This document shows, piece by piece, positions 1-5,104 of a stretch of 5,988 nt of DNA. Each line of letters begins with the position of its first letter. Position 1 is the stretch's first letter. A program made the translations under genes and the position numbers. The notes below the pieces were generated by a model. That model made no database searches, was not told where the DNA came from, and was given only the letters and a program-made list of their open reading frames with translations. Source of the DNA: Lachnospiraceae bacterium (GTDB lineage Bacteria > Bacillota > Clostridia > Lachnospirales > Lachnospiraceae); assembly GCA_021205045.1 (NCBI GenBank), contig JAJPYH010000236.1:1-5988 (forward strand), given 5' to 3'.

Positions 1-48
1 GTATAGCACAAAAGCCATTATTTGGCCAGTTATTTATTTTATGTTATA

Positions 49-153
49 CTAGGAAAAGCCCTCGTCCACTGTCGCTCCCTCCACAGGGATTTTGTCCACC
101 GCGATGGAGTCCTTTCCATGCCGGTCGATGATGGATGTAAAATCGTATTTCAT
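49..153 (-). pseudogene. N-terminal fragment of a PatB/MalY-type C-S lyase (PLP aminotransferase fold)
   Basis: The reverse strand starts with ATG at 153 behind a good GAGGAAAGG ribosome binding site and reads MKYDFTSIIDRHGKDS, then AVDKIPVEGATVDEGFS, before a TAG stop at 51-49. As I recall the family, MalY/PatB cystathionine beta-lyase-like enzymes (PLP-dependent, about 390 residues, releasing pyruvate, ammonia and a thiol from cystathionine or cysteine conjugates) begin with MKYDF and a D-R-x-G stretch, and continue IPMWVADMNF just after the point where this frame ends. The remaining 48 bases to the window edge are AT-rich and encode none of that continuation in any frame. I therefore read this as a decayed or interrupted gene with its start and ribosome binding site preserved. 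The family call rests on 34 residues and on memory of the family N-terminus. The rest of the gene could lie beyond the window if something was inserted at about position 49. Confidence 0.6.
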
Positions 154-215
154 ATTCCTTTCCTCTTTCAGATAATAGCTGTCGGGATCATCCGCTGTTT
201 TATAACGGGCGACAT

Positions 216-223
216 AAAGTTAT
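216..223. repeat. Target-site duplication, left copy
   Basis: AAAGTTAT directly abuts the left terminal repeat of the MITE-like element and matches all 8 bases of the copy at 337-344. Removing the element and one copy restores a plausible empty site. Confidence 0.8.
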
Positions 224-336
224 GGTGTTAGTCCGGATTTGGGTCGGTGGCCTAATATCTGGCTTTCAGAAATACCAGTATAGTATGCCCTGAATATAGA
301 ACTTTGGCCAAAACGACCCGTTTACGGACTAACACC
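224..336. mobile_element. MITE-like non-autonomous insertion, 113 bp, with terminal inverted repeats and 8-bp target duplication
   Basis: The ends GGTGTTAGTCCG (224-235) and CGGACTAACACC (325-336) are perfect 12-bp inverted repeats. After a five-base divergent stretch the pairing resumes with GGGTCG (left) against CGACCC (right), then GGCC on each side, so each terminal repeat is about 23 bp or more. The octamer AAAGTTAT lies directly against both ends (216-223 and 337-344) as a direct repeat, which is the expected target-site duplication. The interior is too short for a transposase and shows no convincing ORF, so it would need a transposase supplied in trans. Several transposase families make 8-bp duplications (ISL3, IS256, IS66 and IS1595 among them), and I cannot assign the parent from the termini alone. 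The element lies upstream of the PatB/MalY fragment start and could have separated it from its promoter. Confidence 0.85.
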
Positions 337-344
337 AAAGTTAT
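337..344. repeat. Target-site duplication, right copy
   Basis: AAAGTTAT directly abuts the right terminal repeat of the MITE-like element and is the partner of the copy at 216-223. Confidence 0.8.
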
Positions 345-531
345 TTACTATATCACAGCGGTATCCGGGCAATAACCGCCGCAGGTCGATCCGTAACGGT
401 ACTTCATATTGTATAGGCAAACCCGAAATTATTCAAGTACGTACAGCCAGATTCTTTTCTTTAAATTCTGCATAATAATCAACAGCTTTCGGTCATTTAC
501 GGCCGCGCCGGTCATTGGCTCTGTTGGAAGC

Positions 532-691
532 CGCTTTCTGTGCGATCATGAGCATTATGTTACGGACGAACGACAGAGGGCAGGATTTATACCGCTTCCT
601 GCGCGATCATGGGCATCATCTTTATAGTGAACGGCAAAGGATTTTTGCCATTAGCTATAAAAAAGCGTTGTCATATCTTTCAGATCCATGA
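532..691 (+). pseudogene. Unidentified coding-like remnant containing a duplicated, frameshifted segment
   Basis: Two 48-base segments, 532-579 and 593-640, are related (35 of 48 bases identical) and translate as RFLCDHEHYVTDERQR and RFLRDHGHHLYSERQR. Three of the differing codons are synonymous (TTT/TTC, CGA/CGG, CAG/CAA), which suggests past selection on protein. The offset is 61 bases, so the copies are in different frames. The second copy continues IFAISYKKALSYLSDP to a TGA at 689-691, inside the sda promoter. Its frame is open from about 479 and has ATG codons at 548 and 557, but no convincing ribosome binding site. I do not recognise the protein. It may be the tail of a decayed gene, or only a non-coding duplication. 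The stretch from 345 to 531 shows nothing I can support apart from part of the palindrome above. Confidence 0.3.
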
Positions 692-697
692 TACACT
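668..697 (+). promoter_or_regulatory. Predicted extended -10 promoter of the sdaAB-sdaAA operon
   Basis: TTGTCA at 668-673 matches the -35 consensus at five of six bases. After 18 bp comes TACACT at 692-697 (four of six), preceded by TG one base upstream (689-690), which makes it an extended -10. Initiation would fall near 704, leaving a short leader of about 40 bases before the start codon, with no room for a large riboswitch. No operator is obvious. Confidence 0.55.
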
Positions 698-724
698 ATG
701 TGAAGTAACAATGATCCGCAATGC

Positions 725-731
725 AAAGGAG
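725..731 (+). promoter_or_regulatory. Ribosome binding site that fixes the sdaAB start
   Basis: AAAGGAG ends 10 bases before the ATG at 742. The upstream in-frame ATG at 721 overlaps this site and would add seven residues that the family lacks, so 742 is the start. Confidence 0.85.
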
Positions 732-741
732 AAACGAATCT

Positions 742-1404
742 ATGAACCTGTTTGACATCGTAGGCCCTGTGATGGTCGGCCCCTCCAGCTCCCACACTGC
801 CGGAGCCGCCAAAATCGGCAACGTAGCCCGCAGACTTCTTGGGGAAGAGGTGGCGGAGGCGACCATTCTTTTTCACGGCTCCTTTCTGGCCACAGGCAAG
901 GGGCACGGCACCGACAAGGCCCTGCTGGCTGGGCTGATGGGGCTTGCCGTGGACGACCCGCTGATCCCCTACAGCTTCGAAATTGCCGAACAGAAGGGCC
1001 TGAACTATCGTTTTGACGGAATAGATCTGGGAGACGTCCATCCCAATTCCGTCAAGCTTCTTTTGACCGGCGTCAATGGCAAAAAGCTGGAGGTGGTGGC
1101 TGCCTCCATCGGCGGCGGACGCATCCAGGTCAACGAGGTGGATGGGCTCTCCAACAGCTTCAGCGGCGACTATCCCACCCTGATCATCCAAAATCAGGAT
1201 CAGCCCGGCCTGGTGGCGGAGATCACCTGCGTGCTGGCCGGTTTTCAGATCAATATTGCCACCATGCAGCTCTACCGTTCCAGCCGGGGCGGATTCGCGG
1301 TGACGGTCATTGAGTGCGACGATGAGGTGCCGGAGGATGTGGTGGCGGAGCTGGCCCATGAGACAGGAATCGTCAAGGTTACTTATCTGAGTATGAACGG
1401 CTGA
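742..1404 (+). CDS. sdaAB: L-serine dehydratase, iron-sulfur-dependent, beta subunit
   Basis: This is the beta chain (220 residues) of the two-subunit cytoplasmic enzyme that deaminates L-serine to pyruvate and ammonia (EC 4.3.1.17), feeding serine carbon into fermentation. Residues 1-22 are MNLFDIVGPVMVGPSSSHTA followed by GA, the family signature with the SSSHTAGA motif. GHGTDKALLAG (54-64), HPNS (100-103) and ASIGGG (121-126) follow, all typical of the SDH_beta domain. A C-terminal ACT domain runs from about 145 to 216 (DQPGLVAEIT at 153-162); ACT domains commonly bind amino acids and here may mediate regulation or subunit contact. Length is normal. The ATG at 742 is chosen for its AAAGGAG site. 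The alpha subunit gene follows after 37 bp, almost certainly in one transcript. A long open frame on the opposite strand is a shadow. Confidence 0.97.
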   Translation: MNLFDIVGPVMVGPSSSHTAGAAKIGNVARRLLGEEVAEATILFHGSFLATGKGHGTDKALLAGLMGLAVDDPLIPYSFEIAEQKGLNYRFDGIDLGDVHPNSVKLLLTGVNGKKLEVVAASIGGGRIQVNEVDGLSNSFSGDYPTLIIQNQDQPGLVAEITCVLAGFQINIATMQLYRSSRGGFAVTVIECDDEVPEDVVAELAHETGIVKVTYLSMNG

Positions 1405-1431
1405 TCATCCAAACACGCTCTATCTATCAAT

Positions 1432-1435
1432 GAGG
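1432..1435 (+). promoter_or_regulatory. Ribosome binding site that fixes the sdaAA start
   Basis: GAGG lies six bases before the ATG at 1442. The in-frame ATG at 1430 overlaps this site and lacks one of its own, so translation should begin with MYKSIKEIMD rather than four residues earlier. Confidence 0.75.
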
Positions 1436-1441
1436 TTAATT

Positions 1442-2311
1442 ATGTACAAATCAATAAAAGAAATCATGGACACCTGCGAAAACGAAGGCATCCCCTTCTG
1501 GGAATGCGTCAGAAGGGAAGACTGCGCCGAGCAGGCCATCTCCCCGGAAGAAAATTTCAATAAAATGAAAAAAATGTACCTGGCCATGCGCGCTGCGGAT
1601 CAGTCCTACGACCCCGGCCTGCTGTCCCAGAGCGGCATGTCCGGCACAGACGGCGCCAGAATTGCCGCCGCCAGACAGGAAGGAAGGCTTCTGTGCGGGG
1701 ACTTCATCGGCCGCGTCATGGAGCGGGCGGTCAAAATGGGCGAATCCAACGCCTGCATGAAACGCATTGTGGCGGCTCCCACCGCCGGTTCCTGCGGCGT
1801 ACTGCCCGCGGTGCTTCTGTCCCTCCAGGAGCGGAAGGGCTATGACGATGACCAAATGACAGAGGCCTTATACGTGGCCGCCGGCATCGGCGGTGTCATC
1901 GCCTCCCGTGCCTTCCTGGCCGGCGCCTCCGGGGGCTGTCAGGCGGAGATCGGCTCCGCCTCTTCCATGGCGGCGGGCGCCGTGGCTTATCTCAACGGCG
2001 GCGACATCTCCGCCATCGCCAATGCCGCCGCTCTTGCCATGAAAAACCTGCTGGGCCTGGCCTGCGACCCGGTGGCCGGTCTGGTGGAGGTACCCTGTGT
2101 GAAACGCAATGTCATCGGCGCGGTCAACGCCCTGACCAGCGCTGACTTAGCCTGTGCCGGTGTGGAGAGCCGGATCCCTGTGGACGAAGTTTTTGACGCC
2201 ATGCGCTCCATCGGCCGCTCCCTTCCGGAGAACATCCGGGAAACCGGACTGGGAGGACTGGCCGGGGCGCCCACGGGTGTAAGCCTCAGAGAGAGACTCC
2301 AACAGCTGTAG
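1442..2311 (+). CDS. sdaAA: L-serine dehydratase, iron-sulfur-dependent, alpha subunit
   Basis: This is the catalytic chain (289 residues) of the two-subunit L-serine dehydratase, working with the beta subunit encoded just upstream. The SDH_alpha signatures are PTAGSCGVLPA (113-123), GGCQAEIGSASSMAA (164-178), GLACDPVAGLVEVPC (205-219) and GLGGLAGAPTG (269-279). Members of this family bind a [4Fe-4S] cluster through cysteines. The candidates here are Cys118, Cys166, Cys208 and Cys219, all inside conserved motifs. Which three hold the cluster I infer only from family knowledge. The cluster makes the enzyme oxygen-labile and dispenses with PLP, fitting an anaerobe. Length is typical and no key motif is missing. 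The gene ends with TAG nine bases before a strong hairpin and faces the lpd cluster tail to tail. Confidence 0.97.
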   Translation: MYKSIKEIMDTCENEGIPFWECVRREDCAEQAISPEENFNKMKKMYLAMRAADQSYDPGLLSQSGMSGTDGARIAAARQEGRLLCGDFIGRVMERAVKMGESNACMKRIVAAPTAGSCGVLPAVLLSLQERKGYDDDQMTEALYVAAGIGGVIASRAFLAGASGGCQAEIGSASSMAAGAVAYLNGGDISAIANAAALAMKNLLGLACDPVAGLVEVPCVKRNVIGAVNALTSADLACAGVESRIPVDEVFDAMRSIGRSLPENIRETGLGGLAGAPTGVSLRERLQQL

Positions 2312-2320
2312 TACACAATA

Positions 2321-2354
2321 TCAGGGAGCGGCAAAAGCCCTTGCCGCTCCCTGA
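2321..2354 (+). terminator. Perfect 14-bp hairpin between convergent operons, terminator of sdaAB-sdaAA
   Basis: TCAGGGAGCGGCAA (2321-2334) pairs perfectly with TTGCCGCTCCCTGA (2341-2354) around the loop AAGCCC. On the plus strand it is followed by ATTTTC, a short U-rich tail suited to intrinsic termination of the sda transcript. On the minus strand it is followed by TATTGTGT, a weaker tail, so it may act in both directions with unequal strength. It also encodes the C-terminal ten residues and stop codon of lpdD. Confidence 0.8.
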
Positions 2355-2719
2355 ATTTTCTCCAGTATTTCCTCCAGCATCTCATCCGTCACCTTCACCA
2401 CAGAGGCGATCTCTTCCCTGGTCAGATCATCGTAATGAATCCCCGCAGCCACCGTCACCGGCAAAAACCCCTTCCCTGCAATCGCCTTCGCCCATCTGGC
2501 TGACACAACTCCATCCTTATGGGTTGGAAACTGCGTGGTCGTCAGATTTCCCTCCGGATCCGCAATGCTGACCGCGCCGATATGGGGCAGACAGCCACCG
2601 TAGATATTGACCTCCACTCCCACCGGAAGGACGAGCACCTTCGCCGTCAATGGTTCATTCATCAACACTCGATCTGCCTGAAACTCTCTGACCCTGACCA
2701 ATCCTTTTTCCACCGTCAC
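2321..2719 (-). CDS. lpdD: LpdD-like small subunit/prenyl-FMN chaperone of the hydroxyarylic acid decarboxylase
   Basis: This is a 132-residue cytoplasmic protein of the LpdD (gallate decarboxylase subunit D-like) family. The motifs that match my memory of lactobacillus LpdD are GGCLPHIGAVSI (41-52), FPTHKDGVVSARWAKAI (64-80) and AAGIHYDDLTREEI (91-104). The family is thought to assist prenylated-FMN delivery or maturation of the UbiD-type partner; it is not itself the decarboxylase. The likely start is GTG at 2719-2717, since a TGA lies eight codons upstream in frame. A second GTG follows two codons later, and the AAGGG site is 11 bases before the first. The C-terminus QGAARAFAAP and the stop are encoded by the hairpin shared with sdaAA. 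The gene lies 117 bp downstream of ubiX, a gap filled with repeats of the ubiX end. Family call is firm; the exact start is uncertain. Confidence 0.88.
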   Translation of the reverse strand: MTVEKGLVRVREFQADRVLMNEPLTAKVLVLPVGVEVNIYGGCLPHIGAVSIADPEGNLTTTQFPTHKDGVVSARWAKAIAGKGFLPVTVAAGIHYDDLTREEIASVVKVTDEMLEEILEKIQGAARAFAAP

Positions 2720-2762
2720 AATGTCGCCTGCCCTTCTCTTTCATATCTCTTTCTCCGGACGG

Positions 2763-2863
2763 CTATTTCTCAACCATTCCCGTCCAGACGCCGCCATGCA
2801 CTGTCCCATCCATTCCCGTCCAGACGCCGCCATGCGCTACGCCTCATTCATCCCCGTCCAGAC
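2763..2863 (-). repeat. Tandem copies of the ubiX 3' end, about 36 bp each
   Basis: A 26-base unit beginning CCATTCCCGTCCAGACGCCG (plus strand) occurs identically at 2774-2799 and 2810-2835, a 36-bp period. A third, diverged copy, displaced by 38 bases, lies in the ubiX coding end. On the minus strand all three contain GTCTGGACGGG followed by a purine and ATG. ubiX itself ends VWTGMNEA and stop. The most distal copy reads VWTGMVEK and stop (TAG at 2765-2763) in the -1 frame, so the array looks like duplication of the gene's end including its stop codon. In ubiX's own frame the same bases read MAASGREW twice. No ribosome binding site marks a separate peptide. Confidence 0.8.
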
Positions 2864-3412
2864 ATCGCTCTGGTCTCCCAGCCCGAACTGACTCAAAATC
2901 CTCCCAACCGTCTGCCTTGTCATATCCTCCACAGTCTGCGGATGATCATAGTAGGTCTGCATGGGCGGCAAAATCACCGCTCCCAGCTGGCTGGCCTCAT
3001 AGAGATTTCGCAGATGCAGGGTGGAAAGGGGCGCTTCCCTGGGCACCAGCACCAGCTTTCTTTGCTCCTTCATACACACATCCGCGGCCCGCAGCAGCAG
3101 ATTGTCACTGTAGCCGGACACAATGCCCGCCACTGTCTTCATACTGCAGGGCACCACTGCCATGCCAAGGGTGTGAAAGGAGCCGCTGGCAATGGCGGCA
3201 CCGATATTGTCATTTTCATGATAAACAGCGGCAAGCACCCTGATATCCTCCAGCGTCAGACCCGTTTCCTGGCGAAGAGTCATCTCGCCGCCCCTTGTCA
3301 CCACCAAATGAGTCTCCACCTGGGGATGAAAGGCACGAAGCTGCCGGAGCAATTCTACAGTAAGCGGCGCACCGGAGGCGCCGCTCATACCGATAATCAA
3401 TCGTTTAGCCAT
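2837..3412 (-). CDS. ubiX: UbiX-family flavin prenyltransferase (LpdB/BsdB type)
   Basis: This 191-residue enzyme joins a dimethylallyl group to reduced FMN to make the prenylated-FMN cofactor that UbiD-type decarboxylases need. It is a cytoplasmic Rossmann-like flavoprotein, usually a dodecamer. The start MAKRLIIGMSGASGAPL carries the SGASG nucleotide-binding loop (10-14). VVPCSMKTVAGI (86-97) and LVPREAPLSTLHLRN (122-136), with Arg125 and Glu126, are the other family signatures, and PPMQTYYDHP (149-158) supplies the C-terminal tyrosines. Length is normal. ATG at 3412 has an AGGAG site nine bases upstream. The gene lies 80 bp after the decarboxylase it serves, which argues for a dedicated supply rather than a housekeeping ubiquinone role. 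Its last codons have been duplicated downstream. Confidence 0.96.
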   Translation of the reverse strand: MAKRLIIGMSGASGAPLTVELLRQLRAFHPQVETHLVVTRGGEMTLRQETGLTLEDIRVLAAVYHENDNIGAAIASGSFHTLGMAVVPCSMKTVAGIVSGYSDNLLLRAADVCMKEQRKLVLVPREAPLSTLHLRNLYEASQLGAVILPPMQTYYDHPQTVEDMTRQTVGRILSQFGLGDQSDVWTGMNEA

Positions 3413-3492
3413 CTGTCAACTCTCCTGATCCTCACTGATTGCCCTTCTGGCCATCTCCCCATTTCCAGTCAGGCTTCTCCTTCTATCACATT

Positions 3493-4968
3493 TCACCCCT
3501 GCAGCCACTTCTGGGGATCTACCTCCAGAAACGGCGCCCGGTGGAAATTCTCCTTCAGCTCAAAGGGCACCGTGCAGTCAAAGATCGTCTTGCAGGAAAT
3601 CCCCACATCCCGGATGGAACCGGTGTAGGCCGGGTTGGAGCTGGGATCCAGCGGATGACACCTGACGCCGGGAATGGTCACAATGTCCGCGTCCCCCTGA
3701 AACCGGGTATTCATGGCCCAGAACACATCATTGGTATCAAAAATATCCACGTCCTCATCCACCAGAATCACATGCTTTAACTCTGGGAAGGCTGAGAAGG
3801 CTAAAAGAGCCGCCTGCCGCTGCTTGCCCTCATCAGTGTGTACCGTCTTTCTGCACTGCAGGATCGCCATGTACTTGCCGCCTCCGGAACGGTGAGCGTA
3901 GCAGTTGACCACCTTGCCCGGCAGGGCCTTGTCAATCATGCCCAGGATGCTGGCTTCGGTAGGAATGCCCGCCATATTCACATGCTCCTCGCTGGGGCCG
4001 ATGCAGGTCTGCATGATGGGATTCACCCGATGGGTCACAGCCTTCACCCTGATCAGCCAGCACTCATTGCTGGCATGGCCGTTGTATCCAGGGAATTCCG
4101 GCATGGCAAAACCGGTATGACTGTTCTGATCCTCCACCACCTTTACCCCAGGAATGATCTCTCCCTCGATCACATACTCCGCGTTGGCAATGGCGTTTTC
4201 TTTGATGGTTACACATGGGCAAAGTTTCACCGGCTTCTGACGCAGGGCTCCCGCAATGGAAAGCTCATTGAAGCCCAGAGGCGTTGTGGGCGGCTCAAAG
4301 CAGGAAGTCACCTCGATAGCCGGATCCACCCCGATGGAAACCGAGATGGGCAGGGGCTGCCCCAGCTCGGTGGCCCGCTCCGCCATGGCTCCGATGTGAC
4401 GGGAACCGGGCTGCAGGAAAATAGAAAGCTCGTCCTTGCCCTGAATGCACATCCGATGGATCGTCACATCCGAAAGCCCGGTATCCGGATGGGTTGCGTA
4501 GCACATGCCCAGCGTAATATAGGGGCCCGCATCCACCGGCGTGTTGGTGGGCGCCGGCACCAGCTTGTACAGGTCAAAGTCCGGATCTGTGGCCAGATGT
4601 ACCACCTCCTGGCAGGGCGCCTTGCCCTCCACCACCACAGGCTCTATGGGATGGGCGGCGCAGGACTGTACCAGATGCCCCAGCTCCTCTTTTTTGCAGC
4701 CAAATAAATTCGCAACTCTTGCCCGGCTGGCCAACACCCCGATAGCCACGCTGGCTCCCGGATGTCCCTTCACGTTGTGAAAAATCATGGCCGGACCATC
4801 CACCTGCGTAGGACGCATCACTGTGCCGCCCGCACCCACATATCGGTAAACGCCGGAAAGCTCCGCCTCCGGATCCACCTCCACATTTGTCTCCACCAAT
4901 TGCCCCGGCTCAGAGCGCAGCACCTCCAGCGCTGTGCGCAAATCCAGGATCTCTGTTCTGTGATTCAT
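3493..4968 (-). CDS. lpdC: UbiD-family hydroxyarylic acid decarboxylase, gallate decarboxylase (LpdC) type
   Basis: This 491-residue prenylated-FMN-dependent enzyme removes CO2 from an aromatic acid without oxidation. It resembles Lactiplantibacillus LpdC (gallate/protocatechuate decarboxylase, EC 4.1.1.59) from memory, and not the shorter BsdC type. The matching stretches are VDPEAELSGVYRYVGAGGTV (31-50), APTNTPVDAGPYIT (139-152), EPPTTPLGFNELSIAGA (225-241), GFAMPEFPGYNGH (286-298), IGPSEEHVNMAGIPTEASIL (323-342) and RQAALLAFSAFPELKHVILV (384-403) followed by DEDVDIFDTNDV. The catalytic arginine is probably Arg172 in SDVTIHRM, and the acidic partners lie in EYVIEGEI (Glu264, Glu268), by analogy with UbiD/Fdc enzymes. 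ATG at 4968 follows a GAGGG site. ubiX and lpdD lie downstream on the same strand. Substrate is inferred: gallate, protocatechuate or a close relative. Confidence 0.93.
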   Translation of the reverse strand: MNHRTEILDLRTALEVLRSEPGQLVETNVEVDPEAELSGVYRYVGAGGTVMRPTQVDGPAMIFHNVKGHPGASVAIGVLASRARVANLFGCKKEELGHLVQSCAAHPIEPVVVEGKAPCQEVVHLATDPDFDLYKLVPAPTNTPVDAGPYITLGMCYATHPDTGLSDVTIHRMCIQGKDELSIFLQPGSRHIGAMAERATELGQPLPISVSIGVDPAIEVTSCFEPPTTPLGFNELSIAGALRQKPVKLCPCVTIKENAIANAEYVIEGEIIPGVKVVEDQNSHTGFAMPEFPGYNGHASNECWLIRVKAVTHRVNPIMQTCIGPSEEHVNMAGIPTEASILGMIDKALPGKVVNCYAHRSGGGKYMAILQCRKTVHTDEGKQRQAALLAFSAFPELKHVILVDEDVDIFDTNDVFWAMNTRFQGDADIVTIPGVRCHPLDPSSNPAYTGSIRDVGISCKTIFDCTVPFELKENFHRAPFLEVDPQKWLQG

Positions 4969-4984
4969 TTGCCATACCCTCTTT

Positions 4985-5104
4985 TCATTTTTCTTTCAAT
5001 AAGACTGCCGTCAGCCTTTCTCCTTTTTCTTCAATTAAAATGATCGTCAGTCTTTTTTTCTTCAATAAAACACCCCTCAGTCTTCCCTTTTTTTCTTCAA
5101 TAAA
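4985..5104 (-). repeat. Degenerate tandem array made of copies of the rpiR 3' end
   Basis: Four copies of a unit read on the minus strand as TTATTGAAGAAAAA with variations have their ATTG cores at 5101-5098, 5066-5063, 5035-5032 and 5000-4997, with steps of 35, 31 and 35 bases. The first copy is the coding end of rpiR (LLKKKRED and stop), and the second repeats 18 bases of it exactly, including an A7 tract. Most units also keep a CTGA-containing tail, the sequence around the rpiR stop. Together they fill the gap before lpdC. In the -1 frame the array is open to a TGA at 4987-4985, with a 22-codon period. I see no terminator or clear promoter here. Confidence 0.8.

Larger units (their letters stand above)
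185..366. repeat. Outer broken inverted repeat enclosing the MITE-like element
   Basis: The left arm has GGAT (185-188), CCGCTGT (192-198) and TATA (201-204). The right arm has TATA (349-352), ACAGCGG (355-361) and ATCC (363-366). The blocks pair in the right order with nearly equal spacings. Without the insert the arms would be about 44 bases apart. This could be an older palindromic element or a two-part operator into which the smaller element jumped. The match is short and gapped, so a chance match or a regulatory palindrome cannot be excluded. Confidence 0.4.

Noticed and set aside
633..649. Hairpin GGCAAA-loop-TTTGCC as a terminator upstream of sdaAB
   Set aside because: The stem is only six base pairs and no T-run follows on either strand; part of it belongs to the duplicated coding-like segment.
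698..741. Riboswitch or T-box leader for sdaAB
   Set aside because: The predicted transcript start leaves about 40 bases before the start codon and I see no conserved leader motif or terminator.
655..1359. Long minus-strand open frame (234 codons) opposite sdaAB
   Set aside because: It is the antisense shadow of a gene with firm family motifs; its translation is rich in His, Gly and Ala and has no recognisable domain.
2744..2835. Separate small protein with repeated MAASGREW downstream of ubiX
   Set aside because: The frame is open only because the repeat period is a multiple of three; no ribosome binding site precedes it and the bases are explained as copies of the ubiX end.
2763..2863. 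36-bp repeat as a CRISPR array
   Set aside because: There are only two exact copies and one diverged copy, the intervals are 10 bases, and the copies derive from the ubiX end; no spacers or cas genes.
2519..3628. Plus-strand open frame of 369 codons across lpdD, ubiX and the lpdC end
   Set aside because: It runs antisense to three recognised genes and through two intergenic gaps; the Pro/His/Ser-rich translation is typical of a shadow frame in GC-rich genes.
3838..4707. Plus-strand open frame of 289 codons within lpdC
   Set aside because: Antisense to the strongly conserved LpdC coding sequence, His- and Arg-rich, with no credible ribosome binding site or domain.
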